64,000 nucleotides of DNA, taken from NCBI GenBank assembly GCA_965249895.1, contig CBDFNC010000005.1, positions 434,001 through 498,000 of the forward strand, read 5' to 3'. The notes under the pieces were generated by a model. It saw only the letters and a list, made by a program, of their open reading frames with translations. It was not told the origin of the DNA and ran no database searches. The stretch's first letter is position 1; every line of letters starts with the position of its first letter. Shown here piece after piece: positions 33,809-41,862 of the stretch. Made by a program: the position numbers and the translations under genes. Source of the DNA: CBDFNC01 sp965249895. GTDB lineage: Bacteria > Pseudomonadota > Gammaproteobacteria > Enterobacterales > CBDFNC01.

Positions 33809-35053
33809 ATGTTGTTTAAAGCGGTAATTTTTAACCCGGTTTACCACCCTCCTTTACCCCACTTTTTTAGTCACAATATTAAAGCGTTAATTAAGGCTAT
33901 ATTTTGTTCTCTTCTGATTTTTTGCTTTACCCCACCGACACAAGCGAATAGTCGCACAACCCCTATCTGCGAGTTTGAGATAAACGCTAAAACCCCCGCA
34001 GGAGACTACCTATATGAAATCGAAATAAAAGGTAAAGCTAAAGGGATCGACGACTTTTCTTCATACCGGGCTATCTTAACCCTGTCAAAACCCGGCTCGA
34101 GGGCCGCCATGTGGGAAATGGATGAAACTGTTTCTCCCGACGCGCGTAAATTTACAATGAAAACAGATGAGCAAGTTCAAAAGCTGAAGCTTAAACCAGG
34201 CAAGGAGCTTAAATTCGAATTTCGCAACAAAGGACTTGTTCCCACCGAGACCTACTACGCTTCCGCAGATATCATCCCGCTAGTCGATGGCTTGAAACTC
34301 GATCCTATTTGTCGCTGGGAAGGCATGGTCCGAATTCCAGAAGGTGAAGAAACTACAAATATAGCGGAGGTACAGTGTTTTAAAGCGGAAATAACAGTAG
34401 CAGAAAAGCTCACAAAGACTAGCAGCGCGAAAGCGAAGCTTGTTAGCGGGAATGTGAGCATTTCTTGGCGGTCTACCACCGAGAGTAATATTCAAGCTTA
34501 CCTTGTAGAAAGAAGCAGTGCTGAAAAATTCGCAAAATCAAGGGCTAGGACTGGTAAGCTAGCAGAAGTGGGCAAAAAGGCTGAACAGGCTAAAGTAGCG
34601 AGCGCTGAGGTCCTTGGGAACATAGCCGAGAAACAAAAGGCATCCGCAGAGAGAGTAAGAAACGACGAGATAATAGCGTTAAATACAAGTGCCAAAGAAA
34701 AATCAGTCAAGTCAGCAGCGGTGAGAGATAGCGCTGAAAAAGTCGCAGTTCTGGGTGAGCTGACGGAAAAAAGATCTGCCGTTGAGAGGAAAGCTGTATT
34801 CACACCTATTGAAGGAGGAGAAGTTGCTCCAACAGGAGCTGGTCCAACCTATGAAGTAATTGATACCAGCCTTTTCCCGGGAGTCTATAGACTAAAAGCC
34901 ATCTTTGCAGATAAAACCGAACTGGTATTGGCAACTTCCTCACTAGATGAGATTTTAAAAACGCAAGCCAAAGCAATCGAACAGCAGCTCCCTATTGATT
35001 GCGCACTAGATGAAGCACCAAAAGATGCAGCGGAAAAAGCAAAACTGCAATAA
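33809..35053 (+). CDS. Exported FnIII-like protein with an inserted Ala/Lys/Glu-rich coiled coil
   Basis: A 414-residue secreted or periplasmic protein, not recognised as a known family. A long N-region precedes a hydrophobic signal segment (IKAIFCSLLIFCFTPPTQAN). Residues 50-180 form an all-beta domain with paired cysteines (ICEFEIN, ICRWEG). From about 215, NVSISWRSTTESNIQAYLVE is the opening half of a fibronectin-III-like domain, and YEVIDTSLFPGVYRLKAIF near 350 is the closing half. Between them (about 238-335) sits a charged, alanine-rich heptad region (AEKFAKSRARTGKLAEVGKK onward), predicted coiled coil. So one FnIII domain appears split by a helical insertion. GGAG lies 9 bases before the ATG. 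Function unknown. Confidence 0.7.
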   Translation: MLFKAVIFNPVYHPPLPHFFSHNIKALIKAIFCSLLIFCFTPPTQANSRTTPICEFEINAKTPAGDYLYEIEIKGKAKGIDDFSSYRAILTLSKPGSRAAMWEMDETVSPDARKFTMKTDEQVQKLKLKPGKELKFEFRNKGLVPTETYYASADIIPLVDGLKLDPICRWEGMVRIPEGEETTNIAEVQCFKAEITVAEKLTKTSSAKAKLVSGNVSISWRSTTESNIQAYLVERSSAEKFAKSRARTGKLAEVGKKAEQAKVASAEVLGNIAEKQKASAERVRNDEIIALNTSAKEKSVKSAAVRDSAEKVAVLGELTEKRSAVERKAVFTPIEGGEVAPTGAGPTYEVIDTSLFPGVYRLKAIFADKTELVLATSSLDEILKTQAKAIEQQLPIDCALDEAPKDAAEKAKLQ

Positions 35054-35092
35054 TAAAAGCCAATAAGGGGCTAGGCCATATCCACAATAGAG

Positions 35093-35142
35093 GCAGGAGC
35101 GGATGCCTCTTAAATAAGCGAAAAGGGCGAAGCCAGTGCTTA
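35093..35142. repeat. Dispersed repeat family C, partial copy 3
   Basis: The left 50 bases of the family (GGAGCGGATGCCTCTTAAAT, then AAAAGGGCGAAGCCAGTGCT). It abuts and slightly overlaps the stop codon of the convergent methyltransferase gene. Confidence 0.65.
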
Positions 35143-35811
35143 GCCCTCACCTTCCCAGGTATAGATCTCAAAACTATTAAAAGGTAAAAAGTCGAAACTC
35201 TCCTGGTAGCTGTAACCCACAGAGGTAAGCTCCTGCTTGATCTGCTCAGGATAAATACCGTGGGGAATAACAAATATAGGAGTGCCTTCCCTGGTATCCA
35301 AAATAGCCACTTTAGCGCCCTTCTTAAGGTACTTGGTCAGATTCTTGAAATAAGCTTCCCGGTTTTCAATATGGTGATAAACATTGGCCATAAAGACCAA
35401 ATCTATATCCTTGGTGGGCAGCAAGGGATCATCAAACCCACCGAGTACAGGCTGAATATTGCGGTACCCGCGTTCCACGACATCTTCTTTTAGCTCGGTT
35501 ATTTGCTCTTCAGTTACTTCAACCGAATAGACTTTCCCGGAAGCCCCGACAGCATCAGCCAGAAAATAGCTAAAATACCCGTCTCCTGAGCCAAGGTCGA
35601 CAACACTTGCACCCTCACTGATTTGTAACGAGTCAACCACCTTAGTCGAATGATTCCAGCCTTGGCGGTTAAACAAGTTCTCGTAATCAATTTTTGAAAT
35701 CATCGGCGCACAAGCCGCAAGAGAAAGAAGCACTAGGGCTCCCACACCACCAACCAATCCTTTTTTAATTAATCTGTATTTACGCTTGGATCCAAAAAGC
35801 TCTGCCATCAC
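35140..35811 (-). CDS. Lipoprotein with a SAM-dependent methyltransferase domain
   Basis: A 223-residue protein combining a lipoprotein signal (hydrophobic helix ending LSLAAC, about residues 17-34) with a complete class I methyltransferase fold: motif I VVDLGSGDGYFSYFLA (about 69), VYSVEVTEEQI, VFMANVYHHI (about 130) and KVAILDTREG. The closest pattern is the Methyltransf_25/31 group acting on small molecules or quinone-like substrates. A lipid-anchored, apparently extracytoplasmic methyltransferase is unusual, since SAM is cytosolic; similar proteins are nonetheless annotated in several proteobacteria. TAGGAG precedes the ATG. Substrate unknown. Confidence 0.75.
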   Translation of the reverse strand: MMAELFGSKRKYRLIKKGLVGGVGALVLLSLAACAPMISKIDYENLFNRQGWNHSTKVVDSLQISEGASVVDLGSGDGYFSYFLADAVGASGKVYSVEVTEEQITELKEDVVERGYRNIQPVLGGFDDPLLPTKDIDLVFMANVYHHIENREAYFKNLTKYLKKGAKVAILDTREGTPIFVIPHGIYPEQIKQELTSVGYSYQESFDFLPFNSFEIYTWEGEG

Positions 35812-35925
35812 TAACTCCTACCTAATTTGCCGATAAAGGGCATAACCCTCTAACACTCACGTCAACCAGAGAACTGGTGCAGCTGCACCCCGGACATATT
35901 ATGCCCACGGAGATGAGGTTAACTC

Positions 35926-35960
35926 CTTAACCCAGGTTAAGAATTCGAAAATTTACTGGT
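35926..35960. repeat. 34-bp repeat, copy 2 of 2
   Basis: Second copy of the element at 33481-33515, same orientation, about 28 of 34 positions identical by eye. Confidence 0.5.
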
Positions 35961-36019
35961 AGTGGTGACAGCTGAAAGCTAGAAATCAACCCACTTTTAT
36001 AAGATCCACAGAATGAGAC

Positions 36020-36655
36020 GCTGATACCCGATACCAAGGCGATCTCTGTCATTGCCAGCTCGCCTGGTATTACATCTCGGTCTAGTGGCTTTGATTTGGT
36101 GTGACTAAGTAAGATAAGCATACGGCCGGTAAAGACACTGGATTATCGGGTCAAGCCCGATAATGACAGAGGGGGCGCTGAACCCACGCGATCACCGTCA
36201 TTGTCAGCTCGCCTGGTATGATCCTACATCTCGGTCTAGAGGCCTTGACCGAAGGTGGCATAGTTGACTTGAGTGCTCGCCGTAGGGGCACTGGATTACC
36301 GGGTCAAGCCCGATAATGACGAAGGGCGCGCTGGAACCAAAGCGCTCACCGTCATTGTCAGCTCGCCTGGCAATCCAGTGTCTTCTCGCGCACGCCGAGA
36401 TCGCGGTTAAGCCACTGGATTCCCGCGTGCGCGAGAATGACAAGATAGGGTTTCAGGATGGGCACTAGCTCGCCTGGTATGGTCCTACACCTCGGTCCAG
36501 TGGCTTTGAAATCGTGTGACAAGGTCAACTTGACCGCACGCTGACAGGACACTGGATTACCGAGTCAGGCCCGCTACCGACGAGGGGGGTGCTGATACCC
36601 AGGCGATCTCTGTCATTATTAGCTCACCTGGTATGATCCGACACCTCGGTCCAGC
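36020..36655. repeat. REP-like cluster (family A), about five units
   Basis: Occurrences of C(G/A)CCTGG at 36061, 36210, 36364, 36471 and 36625, spaced 149, 154, 107 and 154 bases. Cores at 36137 and 36290 are intact; 36552 is degenerate. One unit (36410-36440) has a different hairpin, CCCGCGTGCGCGAG. This 900-base gene-free interval is the densest repeat block in the window. Confidence 0.85.
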
Positions 36656-36710
36656 ACCTAAAAAATCTCGGTTCCCACATTTTGATCAATGGGAATCCTA
36701 GATTTAATAG

Positions 36711-38405
36711 TTACAAACAGTGAGCAAAATGTTCTCGCAACAACTTCATCATATTACGCTTGGCTTTAAATTCCTTAGCGAGCTCGGCAACCATACCCTC
36801 AATAATTGAAGAATTATGTGAATGTATGCTCAGTGCGCCAGCTAGCTTAACCAATAGCTTAATTGCTTCCTGGTAGGCGGCATTGTTCGTTTTCCCAATG
36901 ACGGATTCAAGCACCCGCTTGTATAGCGCCGCACACTCTATAGGGTGGTCAGCGACAATCTTATCAGCCAGTTTTAGCAAAGTGCCATGCCCTGCTTTAT
37001 GCTGCTTTGCCCAGGCTCTCGCTTTATCTGCCATGTTAAGATCTAAATAGAATTCAAGCACAGCATCAAAATTATAAATGCGCCGACCTACCTTGGGATC
37101 CTGATAACAACCAGCCAATAGACTTTCTATTTTTACCAGAAAATCAGCTTCTGGCTCACCAAGCTCCCGATGTAGTTGGGCAAGTTGTTTGTAGTCTGAG
37201 AAACTGGGCTGGTCAGTAAATAGCTGCCAGGCAATTTTCCACGCAATCTTATTCTCTCCGAGAGCCTTACGCACTAATACCTCATGATGCAGACACTGAC
37301 GTAACTCGTGATCCTTCGTACTGTGCTTTTTGGCGCGGATTAACCAATCTTCTGCATCCAATTCTTGCTGATACCGGAGACATAGTTCGCTGATGTCCAA
37401 GTAGTCGCTATATCTGTGGGCAAGCTTTGCAAGTATGTAAACCTGTTGCTGCCAGTCACCGATGCGCTCAGCATGGTCTAATATTGGCCTGGACAATTTT
37501 TGCAGCGGCCAACTCTGCTTAAAATCGCTAACCTCACAGCCTTGTAACTTAGTTTCAAAACTCGCCCTACACAGCACCAATAAAGACTGATCAAGCTCTT
37601 CACTAAGCTCAAAGTCAGCTGGTACATCAGGGAAAATATCGAACCCAGCCCCATCTAAACAGTCCGAAAGCCATTGGGCTTTTTTCTCAACAGGCCAATC
37701 CAGCCGGTTAAAGATAATTGGCAATTTCTCATTTAACTGCCCTTCAAGAGTGAAACGAAAACCGCCGGAATCATCTATTCGCTCAATGACCTTATTAAGC
37801 CTTTCCAGCCCATGTAAGGTAATTTCCCATTGTTCACTCACGGTTAAAGATTCAAATGCATCCCAAATCTGCTCAAACAGCATTTCAGCATTATCAAAGT
37901 AGCTGCGTACCCTATCCCACTCCCATACATCACGTAACGGCAGCGCCTTGGTCACAAATTTCTTTAACTCTTTAACCGTCATACTGCCCTGGCTGGTTTC
38001 CAATTTCAGCTGCCACTTATCCCACTCTCTTTCATCATTTTCAATGTAGCCAAGCAGCAGTTCAACCAGCTCTTCAGCAGGTTTTTGTGCCAAAAACTGG
38101 CGTAGTTTTTCAGTAGGATCTTCTACCGTACCAGCTTCAACCTGATCATCGTTATGTACAGCCAAAGCCACTGCTACACAGTGTTTGCAAAAGTCCTGAT
38201 ATTCCGCGGCAGGGCAAGTACAAGCGTTGGTCATTGGGTTACCAAGTACCAACTCTACCAGATAGATGTGGTGCCCTAACACTTGGGCTTTAACCACGTC
38301 GCCATCCTTCGATAATTGGCGAACCTGACCACTTTGATACAGGTCTTTTCCTTTGTCTAAGCTACTTGATCCCGCACGCCGCTCGATTTCTTCCAAATCA
38401 ATCAC
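36711..38405 (-). CDS. SWIM zinc-finger protein
   Basis: A 564-residue cytoplasmic protein with an N-terminal SWIM zinc finger (ACTCPAAEYQDFCKHCVAVA, about residues 61-81; CxC...CxHC ligands) and a long helical, TPR-like remainder (repeated pairs such as AERIGDWQQQVYILAKLAHR and AIKLLVKLAGAL). SWIM domains bind DNA or proteins and occur in Swi2/Snf2 partners and MuDR-type transposases; in this single-protein layout the function is unknown. No helicase partner lies beside it. It stands between the REP cluster and a divergent transporter gene. Confidence 0.82.
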   Translation of the reverse strand: MIDLEEIERRAGSSSLDKGKDLYQSGQVRQLSKDGDVVKAQVLGHHIYLVELVLGNPMTNACTCPAAEYQDFCKHCVAVALAVHNDDQVEAGTVEDPTEKLRQFLAQKPAEELVELLLGYIENDEREWDKWQLKLETSQGSMTVKELKKFVTKALPLRDVWEWDRVRSYFDNAEMLFEQIWDAFESLTVSEQWEITLHGLERLNKVIERIDDSGGFRFTLEGQLNEKLPIIFNRLDWPVEKKAQWLSDCLDGAGFDIFPDVPADFELSEELDQSLLVLCRASFETKLQGCEVSDFKQSWPLQKLSRPILDHAERIGDWQQQVYILAKLAHRYSDYLDISELCLRYQQELDAEDWLIRAKKHSTKDHELRQCLHHEVLVRKALGENKIAWKIAWQLFTDQPSFSDYKQLAQLHRELGEPEADFLVKIESLLAGCYQDPKVGRRIYNFDAVLEFYLDLNMADKARAWAKQHKAGHGTLLKLADKIVADHPIECAALYKRVLESVIGKTNNAAYQEAIKLLVKLAGALSIHSHNSSIIEGMVAELAKEFKAKRNMMKLLREHFAHCL

Positions 38406-38685
38406 AAACCTTCCTTTCGTTATTCGCTGGCCACTGGGAGTTATCAGTTTATGTGTCTATATCATTAGACTCTGGCGCGTAATCCGGCGAACGTTAGCAC
38501 CTAATTTGAGGCATTGAAATCCCACATGTTTAACTCATAAGCAAGAAATAACCTTTCTTCGCCTCCTATCGCTGAACCAGAAAAATATACCAACCTTTCA
38601 CATCAAAATTTATGTCTTTGCCCAACTCTAAAGCACATACACTATAGCTAACCCCATTGAGCGCCTGAGACAAATTGGATTGTTT

Positions 38686-39594
38686 ATGCTTATCATTGCC
38701 CTGCTTTTGATTGCCATTTTGGGTTACTTGGCTCAGACCACAGGTTTATGCATGGTCCGAGGGGTGAATGAAGCGTTTTTGTTAGGGAAAGGAAAATGTA
38801 AGCCTCAGTTTTTATTGGCCATTTTATTAAGTGGTAGCTTGGCTTGGATCGCGTACCTTCTGGCACTATTTCTGGACCTACCTCTTAACCTCAAATCTTA
38901 TTCTTTTTCCTTATTAGCCGCTTTAGGTGGACTGCTCTTTGGCATCGGGGCGGCATTTAACGCAGGCTGCGGTGTCTCGACCATTAGCAAGCTTGCGCGT
39001 GGACAGTCGAGCATGTTAGCAACGATAATCGGCTGGTTTATTGGCTGGTTACTGTTAAGTAATCTTCAACTGACCCTACCCGCACATACAATGACACTGC
39101 CTCCAACCTTGCACTTTGGTGCATTAGCTTTGTTGTCTGCGGGCTTGCTTGTTTGGATAATTAAAGTAAGAACTACAAACCGCACTATGTGGCTCAGCAT
39201 GCTGGCAATAGGCTTAATGGCTAGCCTTGTTTTCTTATATGAAGTGAAATGGACTCCAAGTAGTGTATTAAAAGACATGAGCCATTCCCTGCTACTAGGG
39301 GACGGATTAATCTGGCCAGAGCAACACCGCTTTATGCTCATTGCTGCACTCATTACCGGCATGGTTTTAGCGGCAGTGATTACACAATCTTTTAATCCTA
39401 CTTTTGATACGGCTCGCGGGTATCTGCGCCATCTAGCTGCAGGGATACTAATGGGTGTCGGCGCAGCCCTGGCAGGCGGGGGAAATGACAGTCAACTATT
39501 GCTTGCTCTACCCGCATTATCCCCAGCTGGCATAACGTCAGTGGCGTTTATCATCATCGGGATTTACGCCTCAAAACGCTGGTTGAAAGCCTAA
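38686..39594 (+). CDS. YeeE/YedE-family (thiosulfate-type) membrane transporter
   Basis: A 302-residue inner-membrane protein with about nine helices. The signature GIGAAFNAGCGVSTISKLARG (about 90-110) contains the cysteine known to line the thiosulfate path in YeeE, and a second copy at the C-terminal half (GVGAALAGGGNDSQLLLALPA) lacks the cysteine. Start taken at the ATG 38686, with GGA seven bases before; the TTG six bases earlier is less likely. The family transports thiosulfate or other sulfur compounds; no TusA partner gene is adjacent. It borders the leader-distal end of the CRISPR array. Confidence 0.8.
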   Translation: MLIIALLLIAILGYLAQTTGLCMVRGVNEAFLLGKGKCKPQFLLAILLSGSLAWIAYLLALFLDLPLNLKSYSFSLLAALGGLLFGIGAAFNAGCGVSTISKLARGQSSMLATIIGWFIGWLLLSNLQLTLPAHTMTLPPTLHFGALALLSAGLLVWIIKVRTTNRTMWLSMLAIGLMASLVFLYEVKWTPSSVLKDMSHSLLLGDGLIWPEQHRFMLIAALITGMVLAAVITQSFNPTFDTARGYLRHLAAGILMGVGAALAGGGNDSQLLLALPALSPAGITSVAFIIIGIYASKRWLKA

Positions 39595-39637
39595 ATGTTG
39601 AGGTGTCAGTGTTTAAAACAATGGGATTCCGCAGCTT

Positions 39638-39785
39638 ACTCTAAGATACCTGTCCGGCAGTGAAGCGACCTATCAATCCAAAGAACTGCCGCCTGAATTT
39701 CTAAGCTGCCTGTCCGGCAGTGAAGGCTATTGTATGTATTATTTTAGTCCCTCTTGTTTTCTAAGCTGCCTGTCCGGCAGTGAAG
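39638..39785 (-). CRISPR. Type I-F CRISPR array, leader-distal segment (3 repeats)
   Basis: 28-base repeats at 39638 (degenerate: CTCTAAGATACC instead of TTTCTAAGCTGCC), 39698 and 39758, with 32-base spacers. On the minus strand the repeat begins CTTCACTGCC and ends GGCAGCTTAGAAA, the type I-F form except for C instead of G at position 1. The degenerate repeat marks the oldest, leader-distal end. The segment stops where the IS3-like element entered the third spacer. Confidence 0.95.
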
Positions 39786-39872
39786 TTTGAAGACGCTCCC
39801 CCCCTGTGTCAGGCTAGTTGTCCAGATGAGTTTACTTCAATAATCTAGGCAGGTGGGCGCAAGTAGGAATGA

Positions 39873-40376
39873 ATGGCAAAGTACCCTGAAGAACGTAAAC
39901 AAGCAGTATTGAGTAAGTTATTGCCTCCTAGTAATAAGCCGGTGCAGGAAGTTGCAGCAGAGGAAGGGATCAGTGACAAAACGCTATATAATTGGCTAAA
40001 CCAATTGAGGGAGAAAGGTCAGCCAGTGCCAGGTAATGAGAAAAACGCTGAAAAGTGGTCTGCTGAAGTTAAGTTCGCGGTGGTGGTTGAGACGAGTTCT
40101 TTATCTGAGTCAGAGTTGAGCCAATACTGCAGAGAAAAAGGGCTTTATCCAGAGCAGGTTAAGTCATGGAAAGAAGCCTGTATTGCGGGCAACCACGGTA
40201 CCGCAGTAAAGAATAAAGCCGAACGAGCCAAAACCAAGGATGATAAGAAGCGGGTTAAGCAGTTAGAAAGAGAGTTACGCCGCAAGGATAAAGCATTGGC
40301 GGAGGCTGCTACGCTTTTGGTGCTATCAAAAAAGCTCGATGCCTTGTACGGAGTGAACCAAGACGAGGAGAGTTGA
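39873..40376 (+). CDS. IS3-type transposase OrfA (HTH protein)
   Basis: A 167-residue DNA-binding protein of the insertion sequence. The first half is a helix-turn-helix (MAKYPEERKQAVLSKLLPPS, then VAAEEGISDKTLYNWL), a second HTH-like unit follows (SESELSQYCREKGLYPEQVK), and the C-terminus is a lysine-rich leucine-zipper-like helix (KRVKQLERELRRKDKAL). Its TGA overlaps the TTG start of orfB (TTGA), with GAGGAG just before, so orfB is probably made by reinitiation rather than by the A6G frameshift usual in IS3 elements; no such slippery run is visible. Confidence 0.88.
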   Translation: MAKYPEERKQAVLSKLLPPSNKPVQEVAAEEGISDKTLYNWLNQLREKGQPVPGNEKNAEKWSAEVKFAVVVETSSLSESELSQYCREKGLYPEQVKSWKEACIAGNHGTAVKNKAERAKTKDDKKRVKQLERELRRKDKALAEAATLLVLSKKLDALYGVNQDEES

Positions 40377-41437
40377 TCTCAACCGAATCACGCGCCTTGC
40401 TGCTTAGCCTGTTTGATGAGGCGGTAGTAGAGGGTGCGGCTCGTTACAAGGTGGCTGAAACAATAGGGGTTTGCGAGCGAACTTTTCGCCGCTGGCGTGA
40501 TGATAAGGGTAATGTAATTGCCGACCAACGACCGTTGAGTATCAAACCTGAGCCAGGTAATAAACTGTCTCAGGTAGAGCGAGATGATATTATTGCAATC
40601 TGCAACGAGCCGCAATATGCCAGCTTGCCGCCGAGTCAAATAGTACCAAAGTTAGCTGATGAAGGGCGGTATGTGGCAAGTGAAGCCAGTTTTTACCGTG
40701 TGTTAAAGGCGGAAGGGCAACTAAATCATAGAGGCCGAGCCAAGCCGAGAGAAAGGCAGGCGACGCCAACCACTCATGTTGCAACAGGTGCTAACCAGGT
40801 TTGGACTTGGGACATCAGTTACATGCCTTCAACAGTGACAGGCTTATACTGGTACCTGTACATGATTATGGATGTATTCAGCCGAAAAATTGTTGGCTGG
40901 GAAGTTCATGAATGTGAATCGGGAGAATTGGCCAAGGAGCTATTGCAGCGGACGGTGATGCGGGAACAGTGTTTCGGCCAGCCTCTGGTGCTGCACTCAG
41001 ATAATGGTGCACCAATGAAATCGTTGACACTGAAAGCCAAGATGGAAGAACTTGGGATCATGAGTTCTCATAATCGGCCAAGAGTGAGTAACGACAATGC
41101 TTATTCTGAATCGTTATTTAGGACTACAAAGTACCGCCCCAACTGGCCTAGAAAAGGCTTTGATTCATTGAGCCAAGTTCGTGATTGGGTGCAGGACTTC
41201 GTGACGTTTTATAACCATGAACACTGCCACAGCGGCATTAGTTTTGTCACCCCGGCACAGCGCCACCAGGCGGAAGACATTAAGCTATTGGAAAACAGAA
41301 AGAAGGTATACGAAAGCGCCCGAATGCGAAACCCTATGCGCTGGTCAGGTACAACCCGTAACTGGGAACGCATAGAAACCGTAGCCCTCAACCCAGAGAA
41401 AACGGACAAACAAGAGCAGAGCGAACAAGTTACATAG
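40373..41437 (+). CDS. IS3-type transposase OrfB (rve DDE integrase)
   Basis: A 354-residue transposase catalytic subunit. HTH region at 20-60 (AETIGVCERTFRRWRDDKGN), then the rve core with the three acidic residues in VWTWDISYMPS, LHSDNGAPMKS and NAYSESLFRTTKY. The TTG start overlaps the orfA stop. The frame is complete, so the element may be active. Transcription runs opposite to the CRISPR array. Confidence 0.9.
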   Translation: MISTESRALLLSLFDEAVVEGAARYKVAETIGVCERTFRRWRDDKGNVIADQRPLSIKPEPGNKLSQVERDDIIAICNEPQYASLPPSQIVPKLADEGRYVASEASFYRVLKAEGQLNHRGRAKPRERQATPTTHVATGANQVWTWDISYMPSTVTGLYWYLYMIMDVFSRKIVGWEVHECESGELAKELLQRTVMREQCFGQPLVLHSDNGAPMKSLTLKAKMEELGIMSSHNRPRVSNDNAYSESLFRTTKYRPNWPRKGFDSLSQVRDWVQDFVTFYNHEHCHSGISFVTPAQRHQAEDIKLLENRKKVYESARMRNPMRWSGTTRNWERIETVALNPEKTDKQEQSEQVT

Positions 41438-41497
41438 AAAGCACTAAATTTGGACAACTACCTTGAAAAACACCGCTCCCATCAGGCACCCCCTAGT

Positions 41498-41862
41498 TTT
41501 CTAAGCTGCCTGTCCGGCAGTGAAGCTTTCAAAGTTCTGATCTGCTTCAATCAATAATTTCTAAGCTGCCTGTCCGGCAGTGAAGAGCTCGTCTCTCATC
41601 TTCGTTTTGCGCCATTTTTTCTAAGCTGCCTGTCCGGCAGTGAAGTTGACCTGATAGCCTATTGGCTTAACGAAGACTTTCTAAGCTGCCTGTCCGGCAG
41701 TGAAGGCGCTGTCGCAACAACACCAACCTATCCAAATTTTCTAAGCTGCCTGTCCGGCAGTGAAGTTTTACAACAGCCGAACTGTGTTTGATTACATTTT
41801 CTAAGCTGCCTGTCCGGCAGTGAAGTGAAAAGACTATATAAGCATGATTTTCAAAGGTTTCT
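41498..41862 (-). CRISPR. Type I-F CRISPR array, middle segment (6 repeats)
   Basis: Repeats at 41498, 41558, 41618, 41678, 41738 and 41798, all with the TGTCCGG loop version, and six 32-base spacers (the last, 41826-41857, is followed by the first 5 bases of the next repeat, TTTCT). The IS66-like element interrupts that repeat. Confidence 0.96.

Larger units (their letters stand above)
39801..41473 (+). mobile_element. IS3-family-like insertion sequence in a CRISPR spacer
   Basis: About 1.67 kb with imperfect inverted ends sharing TAGTTGTCCA (39815-39824) and TGGACAACTA (41451-41460). CGCTCCC flanks it on both sides (39794-39800 and 41474-41480). Removing the element and one copy leaves 15 + 17 = 32 bases, exactly one spacer length, so the boundary is well supported. 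Seven bases is long for an IS3 duplication (usually 3-5). It carries orfA and orfB, both intact. Confidence 0.88.
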
